A stretch of DNA of 64,000 nt from positions 1,290,001 through 1,354,000 of the forward strand of contig OX345646.1 in NCBI GenBank assembly GCA_947044365.1, read 5' to 3'. The notes beneath the pieces were generated by a model. That model had not been told where the DNA came from. It ran no database searches and worked only from the letters and a program-made list of their open reading frames with translations. Source of the stretch: Petrosia ficiformis (taxonomy: Eukaryota > Porifera > Demospongiae > Haplosclerida > Petrosiidae). Of this stretch, positions 39,274-50,212 are shown piece after piece. Position 1 is the stretch's first letter. Each line of letters opens with the position of its first letter. The position numbers and the translations under genes are program-made.

Positions 39274-42200
39274 ATGAGTGATTTTCGTGGGTACATGCCT
39301 GATACTAAAGCTGCTTCACAGGCGACACAGCATATTGATATACCAAAAGTGGCTTCACAGGAGATACAGGATTTGATTGTGAAGGTAAACAGAAATTGAT
39401 TTGTGAAGGCATATAATTATATGCATATATATGTTAACTTATATGTTAACTTTCTTAATTAATGAAACTGCTAAGTTTAACTGTTAAAGGTAATCCTTCT
39501 TAAAAATCTTTCCAGTTTAGAAAAACTGATATTATAATTACTTAATAATAATGATATCAATGGTTGCAAAGGAAAGATATATATATATAATAAACCATAG
39601 CATGATTTTGATTTGATATGATTTGATTTTAATAAATCCCTTTTGTGTTAGATGCTCTAATCATAGTACAAATCCCGGATCATCTCGGATACACGGCACC
39701 AGAGGTAGGCGTGGCAACAGTTTAATTTGACAGATCAAAACCCTACCGATAAGAGACCCTAGGATCGAGGGGTGTGTCTATGAATTTTAATGAGGTGCCG
39801 TATATTCGAGTTGACCCCAAATCCCAGTATAAATGACCGGTTTCGAAACTGCCAAGACAATCTAATTTTTATGCAGTGTCATGATGGGCCACTTTCTGTA
39901 GAATAAAATTGATGGCTATGAATATGGTTTAGTAATGACTCAGGTATGCAACTATGAATACAATTAAAATTACTATGACTCGTCTATTAATATGGTCAGA
40001 AGCGTGGTTTTTTTCATGGGCTCCTGATATGGTTTATACATGAAAATGCATGTGCCTAGCATGCTAGCAATAGGGATAGACAAACACACACAACAAACAA
40101 ACAAGCAGCCACAATAGCTTCATTAAGCATTAGAGCAGCCACTTTGGGTTAGAAAACAATAATCAGCCACCATGGCTTAGAAAATAAGCAGCCACAATTT
40201 GTTGGGATTCATACTATTTGGCATCCTTCCGGTTTCACCCTCAGGATCAAAATAGTACGAGTCCCTCCTAACAGGTGTATAACCTATATATAATACTAGC
40301 TCCCAGTACACACCCTTTAGTATTATATACTTGGTCGTTACTTCATATAAGAGGATAGTATTGTAGCTATTATACCCATTCAAAATACAAACCACAGAAT
40401 TCATGTTTGAGTGAGAACAAATCATCCCTATATAGTACATACCATGACTTCTTATATGAAGCTTATAACAGTACACTATACCACTTGTCAATTAGTAATA
40501 ATTACATTGACACTAGCAGTGTAAACATTGGGAAAAGGTTGACTTCTGGCAACAGCAAGAGGCACTGAATGGCTGATTAGTGAACCTGATGTGCCATGAT
40601 GTAATCACATTCTGTCATGTAGCAATGTAAACATGATGTTTATTAGTAAGGTTGTATTTTGAATATGAGGGAATACTACAACAACAGACGTCAGATCTGT
40701 TGTAGTGATGGTTTGAACATTATCTTGTGTTTGAGATAGCAGTATCTAATTCATTTATGAGGCCGATTAACGGTGATTTCAAGACCAAGGCTATAACTGG
40801 CATTTATAGTATACAATCTAGTTGTGGTCTCGTGCAGCCTAGTTCAGTTGCAGAAATATAATGATACAGATTGGAGTACTTCATGGATTTCCAAGGTTTT
40901 CTGGGAAATGTGAATTGATTTGACGTATATGTTACTACCTACCACTGGGCACCAGGAATGTTTTTAAACTTATAAGTGTTCATAAATTTAATTATTACTC
41001 AGAATATTACATGAATGCACGTAATTACACACACCAGGTGTAGTAATTGTGCACATACAAAGTATAATGATTGTATCAATATGAATGTACATCCTCTCAT
41101 TGTTCACTGGAGTTATCATCATCATTAGCCATGTGTCACCTTAATAAATGAACTGCTTTCTCAAACACAACGGAATATTCAAAAGGGAGGATCCATTGCT
41201 ACTATCAGGAATGGTGAAGCTGCAAACGGGCATTCAAGTGTAAAACTTAACTTAAACTTTCTGTCTGCATAGTTTGAGTACCTGTGCCCATAGTGTTTTT
41301 TACCTATCCCATCAACCACTTGCCTGTTGGCATAGTACTACCTATGCAAACTTCCTTATATGGACATTTTTATGAATACAATTACAAAGTCTATGTTCTC
41401 TTTTTGCTGCTGCTCATCAATTGCTACTACTGATTTGCCCTCATGCTTAAAATGCTAAGTTAAATTCAATTTGCTAGGGGTTAAATAAATAACATGTTTA
41501 TGTTACTACGCAACAACATACACTAGTCATGAAGGGGTTAAATTGGGGATTCTCCAGTTCATGTGTCCATATCAATTACCATTTGGTGGTTTTGGCAAAT
41601 TGCCACTGAAGTTGGTGTCATTAGATATGGCCTTGTGAAAATGGAAAATGTTGTCAATTTTCATTATTAACCTGTAAGATAAGATGTGTGAAAACATTTA
41701 ATCTCACATAATCTACTGTCTTTTAGAAAAAAGACGCACTCGAGAAAGAGATTAATACACAATTCTATACATTCAGAGCTAAGTTATACATCAGAAAGGA
41801 CACAGAAATTGTTGTAAGAGTAAGTAATTATATTACATCATGTGTAAATTTTTATATAATTGAATATTTTTATAGTGTAGGTATAACAAGGTGATTCTTC
41901 ATGTAGCATGTAATGACTGCATTACATCATGCATTCAAGGCAGTAGTATCATTGTAATGGTTGTATGCTGTTTGAATAGTGGGTGGGTATCGTTTTGTTA
42001 CTCCATGAAGAACTCCCATATAACAAACAACTGTACATTACATTCGGATTTGATCATAAACTAGTATTAAAATTGTACTATCAGTGCTGCATACAGGAAA
42101 TGAAGCTAGGGGGGCAATATGAGACTTTTGAGAACGTAGGGGGGGCAACAATGTTACCATGTGCCGTAAGCACATATTGACAAACTAAGGGACTTTGTGT

Positions 42201-42663
42201 GACATTTTGGGAAACACTTGTGTATTTTTCTGATTTCTGGCCATGTATTTCCTGATTAACTACTCTAGAGTCATTCTGTATGACAAAAACTACAGCAATG
42301 TCAGCACAGAGTTCAGCATTGCACTGTTTAACACTATACAGATAACACATGAAAGAGATCAAAATCAGTAATCATTAATGATTTTGCTTCAAACAATCTC
42401 ACATGTAATACAATGTAACATGTAGTATTTACTTTTACGTCACACTCATGAAAGGGGCAGGAGCTCCCCTAGGGAGGGCGAATGCCCCACCCCCCTAAAT
42501 GCAGCCCTGACTATAATTATAATCATTACATTGATGTCATTCATACATCAAACAGATTGATGTTGGTGATGGACAATATATTGATGCTCTATTTGATGAT
42601 GGACAATTAATGAGCTACGAAGATGGTAAACAGCTTGATGATGACATGACTACTGATATTTGA
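39274..42663 (+). CDS. Divergent stefin-like protein without QxVxG, member 3
   Basis: Exons 39274-39384, 41727-41819, 42556-42663; 103 residues. Exon 1 contains MSDFRGYMPDTKAASQATQ and ends SQEIQDLIVK; exon 2 KKDALEKEINTQFYTFRAK then LYIRKDTEIVVR; exon 3 IDVGDGQYIDALFDDGQL and ends MTTDI. Same three-exon, phase 0/0 structure as the canonical stefin, with the hairpin shortened to KDTEIVVR. The start is uncertain: the first ATG is 7 bases after a TATA motif, so transcription from it would begin inside the frame; an in-frame ATG follows at 39295. Intron 1 (2.3 kb) shows no other gene; intron 2 holds a miniature element (42082-42509). Confidence 0.8.
42082..42509. mobile_element. hAT-like miniature element
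   Basis: Starts CAGTGCTGCATACAGG and ends CTAAATGCAGCCCTG (inverted), with internal GGGGGGCAA and CCCCACCCCCC runs near the ends as in the hAT remnant at 52464. ACTAT directly precedes and follows it. Confidence 0.6.
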
Positions 42664-42865
42664 GCTGTAACTTTGTATAGTTACTGAAATGAAGTGGATT
42701 ATTTTTATTAGGGAAAAATTATGCAGTATGTTTGCTTGTCAATTGCAAATAACATTCATTATAATTATATTTTAATGCATCTTATGAAATTCTGACCAAT
42801 ACGATTACAAGAAAGGTAACACCTGCCAGCACTTTGATCACATAGCACTTGTATATAGCACTTTA

Positions 42866-42990
42866 GAGTGCAATATATTTAATGTGGGCACTGAGTGGGG
42901 CAATAAAGGTCACAATTACATAATGTATGAGTGAAGCAAGTACATTATATAATCTCAACCCCACTCTAGTGTTACATTGAAACACATATT
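42866..42990. repeat. Palindromic CAATAAAGG-family copy
   Basis: GAGTGGGGCAATAAAGGTC with a partly complementary ACCCCACTCTAGTGTTAC end; relative of 9113-9242. Confidence 0.65.
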
Positions 42991-43427
42991 GTCTCCTGTA
43001 TGTAATACATAATATAAACTTCAATTTGATTGGTAGATATGAGGATTAGTGATCATTCAGTTACCAGAACAATGACCAAATCAGTTAATATATAGTTCAA
43101 ATATTGACCATTGTAAAGATCACTAGCCAAAATAATTTAATGCTAGCTTTTTGGCTAGTATTAACATCCACTGATAGTAGAGATAACAGCTGACATGTGA
43201 GTAATTTATAATTATTACTTGAGGAAAAGGAAGAGGAAAAGGAAAAGGGTATTTTTTGATGATAAATAGATAACATACAACCCAAGTGCATCGAGAGACA
43301 AGACTAGAAGCAGAGAGAAGTAGATCTAGAAGAAGGAGAGAAGTGAGAATACCAACACAAGCTGAAGATCCTGAGACAAATTATGTTATGTTATAAGCTC
43401 ACAATCTAGTACACTTTTTAAACTGTT

Positions 43428-43905
43428 TGTACTACACCACTTTGTCCAGTGTACTACACCACTTTATACAGTGTACTACACCACTTTGTACAGTGTACTA
43501 CCCCACTTTGTACAGTGTACTACACCACTTTGTACAGTGTACTACACCACTTTGTACAGTGTACTACCCCACTTTGTACAGTGTACTACCCCACTTTGTA
43601 CAGTGTACTACACCACTTTGTACAGTGTACTACCCCACTTTGTACAGTGTACTACACCACTTTGTATAGTGTACTACACCACTTTGTACAGTGTACTACA
43701 CCACTTTGTATAGTGTACTACACCACTTTGTATAGTGTACTACATCACTTTGTACAGTGTACTACACCACTTTGTATAGCGTACTACACCACTTTGTATA
43801 GTGTACTACATCACTTTGTACAGTGTACTACACCACTTTGTACAGTGTACTACACCACTTTGTACAGTGTACTACACCACTTTGTACAGTGTACTACCCC
43901 ACTTG
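43428..43905. repeat. 22-bp tandem array, about 21 copies
   Basis: Unit GTACTACACCACTTTGTACA plus GT, with C/T variants (TACCCC, TATAGT, TACATC). Because 22 is not a multiple of three, all three frames stay open and give long Tyr-Thr-Thr-Leu frames that are not genes. The flanks match intron 1 of neighbouring stefin-like genes. Confidence 0.97.
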
Positions 43906-44044
43906 TCAATTAGCTATTAACACTACCACTCATGAAAAATATTGAATTATAAATAGATAACATAAAACAGCTATAGACAAAAAATTAATACCTGCGTACA
44001 TAATATACATTCCACAAGTACATACATGTATATATATAATTAAA

Positions 44045-44210
44045 AGGTTGGACGTGTAATGTAATATTTGTATAATTATTCATTGTACATAATTGTGCAT
44101 TGTATATGCATACATAGTACATATACTCACATGCATATTATGTATGTGAGTATATGTACTATGTATGCATATATAATGATGTACAATGAATAATTATACA
44201 AATAGTACTC
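44045..44210. repeat. Long palindrome 30 bp upstream of member 4 TATA box
   Basis: Arms of about 70 bases: TTTGTATAATTATTCATTGT ... ATACTCACATGCATA returns through TATGTATGTGAGTAT ... ACAATGAATAATTATACAAA. A rearranged, expanded relative lies upstream of member 5 (about 46380-46560). Confidence 0.85.
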
Positions 44211-44241
44211 TAACCTTTTAATTTAGGTGGCTTCTATAGAG

Positions 44242-44249
44242 TATAAAAG
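44242..44249 (+). promoter_or_regulatory. TATA box of stefin-like member 4
   Basis: TATAAAAG in GGTGGCTTCTATAGAGTATA..., about 100 bases before the ATG. The whole leader from here to the ATG is almost identical in member 5. Confidence 0.75.
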
Positions 44250-44350
44250 GAGAAGCACTGCTACATTTTTTCACAGTCACTGGATGCTTGTGTAGTCAGC
44301 CCTTTCCTACAAGCTCTCTAAACTATTAGTCTGTTTTACTGAAGCTCAAA

Positions 44351-45058
44351 ATGAGTAGTAATCAACTTGAATACAGGGCAGCTCCTACAGATAAAATACA
44401 GAATATTGACACACCAACATTTGCTACAAAGGAGATACAGGATCTCATTGTGAAGGTAAATAGAAATTGATTTGTGAATGCATAATTATTGTTATATAAT
44501 TATATAATTATGTTAGACATTATAAATAAATATAATTATAATTATACTCACAAAAAAATGTGTATAGTACAGTCTAATAGTGCATGGCATTTAAACTGTT
44601 TGTACAGTTAACAGTGTACTGCACCATGCATTGAAATGTTGTTAATTAACATGTAGGCCAAGACGTGTGAAAAAATTTAATCATAAATTATTTATTGTGT
44701 ATATATGACTTTTAGAAAAAAGCCTCACTTGAGAAAGAGACGAAGAAAAAATACTCTACATTTGTAGCTAAGTTATACATCAAACAGGATACAGAAATCG
44801 TAGTGAGAGTAAGTCATTATATTACATCATGTGTACTACATTTATTATGTTTATAGTGCATGTATAACAGATATCTGTACATTTAGATTTGATCTTAATC
44901 TACTGCATATACTATAATTGTGTATACCGATTATAATTATTTAAATCACACAGATTGACATTGGTGGACAATATATTGATGTTCTATATGATGATGATGC
45001 AATCATGAGCTTTGAAAGTGGTACAAAGCTTGGTGATGAAATGTCTACTGAAATTTGA
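44351..45058 (+). CDS. Divergent stefin-like protein without QxVxG, member 4
   Basis: Exons 44351-44455, 44716-44808, 44954-45058; 100 residues. Exon 1 contains LEYRAAPTDKIQNIDTP and ends TKEIQDLIVK; exon 2 KKASLEKETKKKYSTFVAK then LYIKQDTEIVVR; exon 3 IDIGGQYIDVLYDDDAIM and ends MSTEI. Exon boundaries match the stefin gene; the QVVAG hairpin is replaced by the shorter QDTEIVVR. Introns are only 260 and 145 bases. A TATA box lies at 44242. Nearly the whole locus, with 3' flank, is duplicated as member 5. Confidence 0.88.
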
Positions 45059-46723
45059 GCTATAAACTCTGTGCAGTTATATTCAGACTTTAAATTGCAG
45101 AAAATAATTATTGTTTTTCTTATGTATTGAAATGAATTAGCTATTGTCTCTATTATTATACTTTTACCTGTAATTAATACTTTGAAATTTTTTACAAAAC
45201 GTAACGAGTCTTTAATTTACTTTAATAATACAAATTTAAAAAATACATTATTCTTTATAATTACATACTATTCCCCTTTTCCTCTTTTTGTGGTTTAATT
45301 GACAATCAGATAAGGTGATAGTATGTACATATGTATGGTTTTATTAACACCCTCACAATGACATTACAGTATGTACATACATACACATCTACTTAATTAT
45401 CAAGACTCACTGCAGCTATACCCATCATTAAAATATGGAGACACAGTTTGCATGTGTACAAGGATGAAGCTGCATTACCACCCATTTTGCATACCCATCA
45501 GGAGCAAAGTGAATCATTTCCATGAACATTACATTTGGTACACATGAGGTGGAGCTTGTAAGAGTGGAGTTTGAGTTAGAGCAATCTGATTGTTCTGCAA
45601 TATTTCTGCAGCTTGTACAAGTAACATATGTGCTTGTCTAGAAAACCCTTCCTCCTCCAAGTAAAGGGGCAGTGCTGCCAGACTAGGATAAAAGAGAGGC
45701 AGTGCAGCATTTTTTTGGCTGTCTGTAATCACTGGACAGGACCACTTGAGAATGTTTCAAGTAGGGTGGGGTCTGGCTATGTGAAACTGTGTTGGCTTAA
45801 GAACATCTCAAGTCGACTTCCATGTCCTTGATCCTAGGGTCTCTTATAATTAAGGTTTTAATCTGTATCATTCAGCACACTGAGTCGACTTGAAATGTTT
45901 TCAAGTCAACTTTTACGTAAGAAGTTGCTAGGCAACAACTACATAATTTAACACTTTGTCAGTGTTTATAGTCTGGCAGTGCCCCTTCACATGCAAAGGT
46001 TGGGCACACAGCCTATTGTTTACAAACGTATTATGACGGTGCAATATGATTGGTGTGCACGATTTTGGTTGCAATTGAACAAACTTGTGTAAAGCATTAC
46101 ACCAGAGACTCCCCTCGCTTGCAGTGGGAGGGTCAGGCTTGCTAGACTAAAGACTTTGTTGTGGGTATTTGGATGTTACATTCATGATTGCATTAATAAA
46201 ACTCTCTGGTTACATTATAGTACTCTATAATGAATTCATTATAGAGTACTACGGTATAATATGATAGTAGAGATAACACCTAACATGTGAGGAATTTATA
46301 ATTATTACTAATGAGTTCAAGGAAAAGGAAAAGGGATAAATAGCATAAAACACCTATAGACAAAAAATTAATACCTGCATACATAAATAATATACATATA
46401 TACACAATCAACAATATATGAGTATATATGTACTATGTATGTATGTATGTATATATATGTATGTGAGTATATGTACTATGTATGTATGTATGTATAATAT
46501 GTATGTGAGTATATGTACTATGTATGCATATATAATGCACAATTATGTAATCATACAAATAGTGCTATAAATGAATTACACATCTAGCCTTTTAGTTAGG
46601 TGGCTTCTATAGAGTATAAAAGGACAAGCACTGCTACATTTTTTCACAGTCACTGCATGCTCTTGTAGTCAGCCCTTTCCTACAAGCACTCTAAACTATT
46701 AGTCTGTTTTACTGAAGCTCAGA
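45059..46723. other. Spacer between members 4 and 5, one half of a segmental duplication
   Basis: Sequence from the 3' flank (about 45060-45900) recurs at about 47500-48250, including TATTCCCCTTTTCCTCTTTTT and AAGGATGAAGCTGCATTACC. A short palindrome (46213-46258) and a TATGTATG-rich stretch (46430-46560) precede the member 5 promoter. No gene seen. Confidence 0.7.
46615..46622 (+). promoter_or_regulatory. TATA box of stefin-like member 5
   Basis: TATAAAAG, 102 bases before the ATG, within the leader conserved with member 4 (CACTGCTACATTTTTTCACA follows in both). Confidence 0.75.
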
Positions 46724-47494
46724 ATGAGTGGTAAATCTGAATATGAATACAGGCCAGGTCATACAGAACCAATACAGAATATTGATACACCAACAGAGCC
46801 TACAGAAAAGATAAAGGATCTGATTGTGAAGGTACAACTGAAATTGATTTGTGAATGCATAATTATAAGTAAATGCTTCTACTTTGTTAATCACAGTTAT
46901 AATTATAATGATATAATTATGTTAGCACACAAAAGATGTGTATCTCATATACCGGGGTATATAGTACAGTTTAATAGTGCATAGTGTTTAAACTGTTTGT
47001 ACAGTTAACAGTGTACTGAATCACTTGTTAATTAGGAGTACATTATGAGAAATGTTGTTAATATTAATTATTAACCTGTAGGCAAAGATGTGTGAAAAAA
47101 ATTTAATCATAAATTATAAGATCATTAATTTTATTGTGTATATGACTTTTAGAAGAAAGCCTCACTTGAGAAATTGACTAAGAAAACATACCCTGAAACG
47201 TTTGAAGCTAAGTTATACATCAGAAAGGATACAGAAACTGTTGTAAGAGTAAGTCATTATATATTTACATCTATGTTTATAGTGTATGTATAACAGATAT
47301 CTGTACATTTAGATTTGATCTTAATCTACTGCATATACTATAATGATTATAACTATTATCACATTTGAAGTGAAATTTAAATCACACAGATTGACATTGG
47401 TGGACAATATATTGATGTTCTATATGATGATGATGCAATCATGAGCTTTAAAAATGGTACCCAGCTTGGTGATAAAATGACTACTGACATTTGA
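46724..47494 (+). CDS. Divergent stefin-like protein without QxVxG, member 5
   Basis: Exons 46724-46831, 47153-47248, 47390-47494; 102 residues. Exon 1 contains YEYRPGHTEPIQNIDTP and ends TEKIKDLIVK; exon 2 KKASLEKLTKKTYPETFEAK then LYIRKDTETVVR (32 codons, one more than its sisters); exon 3 IDIGGQYIDVLYDDDAIM and ends MTTDI. Exon 3 and both flanks are close to member 4, whereas exon 1 and exon 2 carry many replacements, so coding change is concentrated in the N-terminal half. TATA box at 46615. Confidence 0.88.
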
Positions 47495-49449
47495 GTTATT
47501 AACTCTGTGCAGTTATGTTCAGACTTTAAATTGCAGAAAATAATTATTAAAGTTCAAAACATAACTAGTCTTTAATTTACTTCAAATTTAAAAAATACAT
47601 TATTCTTTATTATTCCCCTTTTCCTCTTTTTGTGGTGTAATTAATTGACAATCAGATAAGGTGATAGTATGTACATATGTATGGTTTTATTAACACCCTC
47701 ACATAATATATTTAGTAAACTTACAGTATGTACATACATACATATGTACTTAATTATCAAGACTCACTGCAGCTGTACCCCTCATTAAAATATGGAGATA
47801 GAACATATGACAGTTTGCATGTGTACAAGGATGAAGCTGCATTACCACCCATTTTGCATACCCATCAGGAGCAAAGCGAATTATTTCATTTCTTGCATGA
47901 ACATTACATTTTGTACACAAGAGGTGGAGCTTGTAAGAGTGCAGTTTGAGTTAAGCAATCTGATTGTTCTGCAATATTTATGCAGCTTGTACAAGTAGCA
48001 TATGTGCTTGTCTAGAGACCCTTCCTCCTCCCAGTAAAGGGGCAGTGCTGCCAGACTAGGATAAAAGAGGCAGTGCTGCATTTTTTTGGCTGTCTGTAAT
48101 CACTGGACAGGACGACTTGAGAATGTTTCAAGTAGGGTGGGGTCTGGCTATGCAAAACTACGTTTGCTTGAGAACATCTCAGGGTCTCTTATAATTAGGG
48201 TTTTACTCTACACATTGAATCGACTTGAAACGTTCTCAAGCCTACTTGAAGAGTTCTGTATGTTTGACGTTCCACATCTCCACATTACTAGTGAGAACTA
48301 TTGATATAATATATTAGTAGGTCTAGGGTGTTAATTAACTACTGTATAAATACTAATATTAATATTTAATCTTACTTGTACTCATGTACTCCAGTGCTTT
48401 CATTATACGACTACATAATTAAGGTACAGTAGTTAATTAAGGTTGTAGTCTTTTCCGTGGGCGGATGCTACTTCAATCAGTTTCTAGTCTTGCAAGCTTC
48501 TTGCTGCATACAATCTGGTTCTATTCTGTATTTTTTGGAAGCCACACCCACCCGGGGGTATAATTATTGGGCCTAAATGTTTTCACTGATAGTTTATTTT
48601 CAGAAACAAACCTAAACACGCCCCACGGGTGGTGGAGGGGGCGGTGGGTGGGAAACAATGGCGGGTAACTGTAGTTGCTCTCTGAGAAAGATCGGAGTTT
48701 GATAGTGCCTAGAAAGGTAGATTTTATGGTTTCAGTGAAAAGCTACAGAATTCAGCTTTCTTCAGCCTCTTGTAACTATAAAAGTAAAATGAATTTCCAG
48801 AAAACGGCTCTATTTGTTTTCTCTAAATGCATTGTACTTGGTGCATGCCATGATTGGTGGGCGTGGCTTTCTCCGTTTTGTACTTATTGCGATTACAAAA
48901 ATGGACATTTTAAAGTAAAATGAATTTCCAGAAAACGGCTCTATTTGTTTTCTCTAAATGCATTGTACTTGGTGCATGCCATGATTGGTGGGCGTGGCTT
49001 TCTCCGTTTTGTACTTATTGCGATTACAAAAATGGACATTTTATATGTTTTATCACTTCCAGGACCCTATAAAGGTGATTAGAAGATATGAAGGTTGCCA
49101 TTACACCAGGTTAGAGTCATATTATATAATATTCTATTTTGAAACTGATTGGAGTCGCATCCGCCCACTCCCTAGTACCACCTTAACACCCTAGACCTAC
49201 TTATATTATAATTATAATAATTATAATAATAATAATATATTATATCAATAGTTCTCACCCAATGATGGAGTAGCAAATTCACAATCACTTGAGCCAACTT
49301 CCATGTGACAAGTCAACTGGGACACCCCACTGAGCATGAGTTACACACATGCCCTGCACCACTTCCTGTTTCCACATTTCTCAGTATATATAGCAAGCCT
49401 TTTACATCTTACATAGTCAGCAATTTCCACATGCACTCTAAAGCTCAGA
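47495..49449. other. Spacer between members 5 and 6
   Basis: First part is the second copy of the segmental duplication (to about 48250). A GC-richer stretch follows (48440-48700; CCACACCCACCCGGGGGTAT, CGCCCCACGGGTGG), then the exact 131-bp duplication at 48781. No gene seen. Confidence 0.6.
48781..49042. repeat. Exact 131-bp tandem duplication
   Basis: 48781-48911 and 48912-49042 are identical as read, beginning AAAGTAAAATGAATTTCCAG and including GATTGGTGGGCGTGGCTTTC. Identity implies recent origin or an assembly effect. Confidence 0.95.
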
Positions 49450-50212
49450 ATGAGTGATGAAAAATTCGAATACAGGCCAGCTCCCAAAGACAAAATAATC
49501 AATATTGATTCACCAACAGAGCCTACACAAGAGATAAAGGATCTGATTGTAAAGGTACAATAGAAATTGATTTGTGAATGCATAAATCCTTCCAGTTTGT
49601 TAATCACTGTTATATATATAATTGTATTAGGTATAGTAAATCTTGCACTACTACAGAATCCAAAGTTATACTCAAACAAAAGATTTATAGTTCATATAGT
49701 ACAGTCTAATAGTACAACTGCACTTTGGTGGTGTTTAAATTGTTTGTATACTTTACAGACACCACTTGTCAATATTAACACTACCGCTTATCATGAATGT
49801 TGGTAACAACCTGTATAGGCCAAGATGTGTGAAAATATTTACTTAAAGTTTAATTACTATAATTATGACTTTTAGAGAAAAGATGCACTTGAGAAAGAGA
49901 CTAAGAAAAAATACTCTACATTTGTAGCTAAGTTATACATCAGAAAGGATACAGTAACTGTTGTAAGAGTAAGTCATATTACATCATGTGTACATTGAAT
50001 ATGTTTATAGTGTATGTATAACAGATAACTGTACATTCAGATTTGCTAGTAATAAAATTGTATAATACACTAAAACGAAATTCAATCATATATCGTACAT
50101 ACAGATTGACATTGGTGGTGGAGAATATATTGATGTTCTATATGATGGTGAAGCACTCATGAGCTACAAAGAGGGTACACAGCTTAATGAGGAAATGACT
50201 ACTGATATTTGA
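49450..50212 (+). CDS. Divergent stefin-like protein without QxVxG, member 6
   Basis: Exons 49450-49554, 49876-49968, 50105-50212; 101 residues. Exon 1 contains KFEYRPAPKDKIINIDSP and ends TQEIKDLIVK; exon 2 RKDALEKETKKKYSTFVAK then LYIRKDTVTVVR; exon 3 IDIGGGEYIDVLYDGEAL and ends MTTDI. Exon 2 is the closest of the array to stefin framework residues (ETKKKY..F.A) yet has KDTVTVVR where stefins have QVVAGVNYF. The leader differs from that of members 4 and 5, though a TATATATA motif lies at about 49386. Confidence 0.88.

Larger units (their letters stand above)
42664..44350. other. Spacer between members 3 and 4
   Basis: No gene seen. Holds a palindromic-family copy (42866-42990), GAGGAAAAGG-rich sequence near 43220, the 22-bp array, and the palindrome and TATA box upstream of member 4. 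Sequence flanking the array resembles intron 1 of members 4-6. Confidence 0.6.

Noticed and set aside
40177..40491. 104-codon minus-strand frame in an intron of stefin-like member 3
   Set aside because: No domain, no splice partners, composition like translated AT-rich intron.
43427..43913. 154-codon Tyr-Thr-Thr-Leu open frame
   Set aside because: Product of a 22-bp tandem array whose three frames are all open; no start context or homology.
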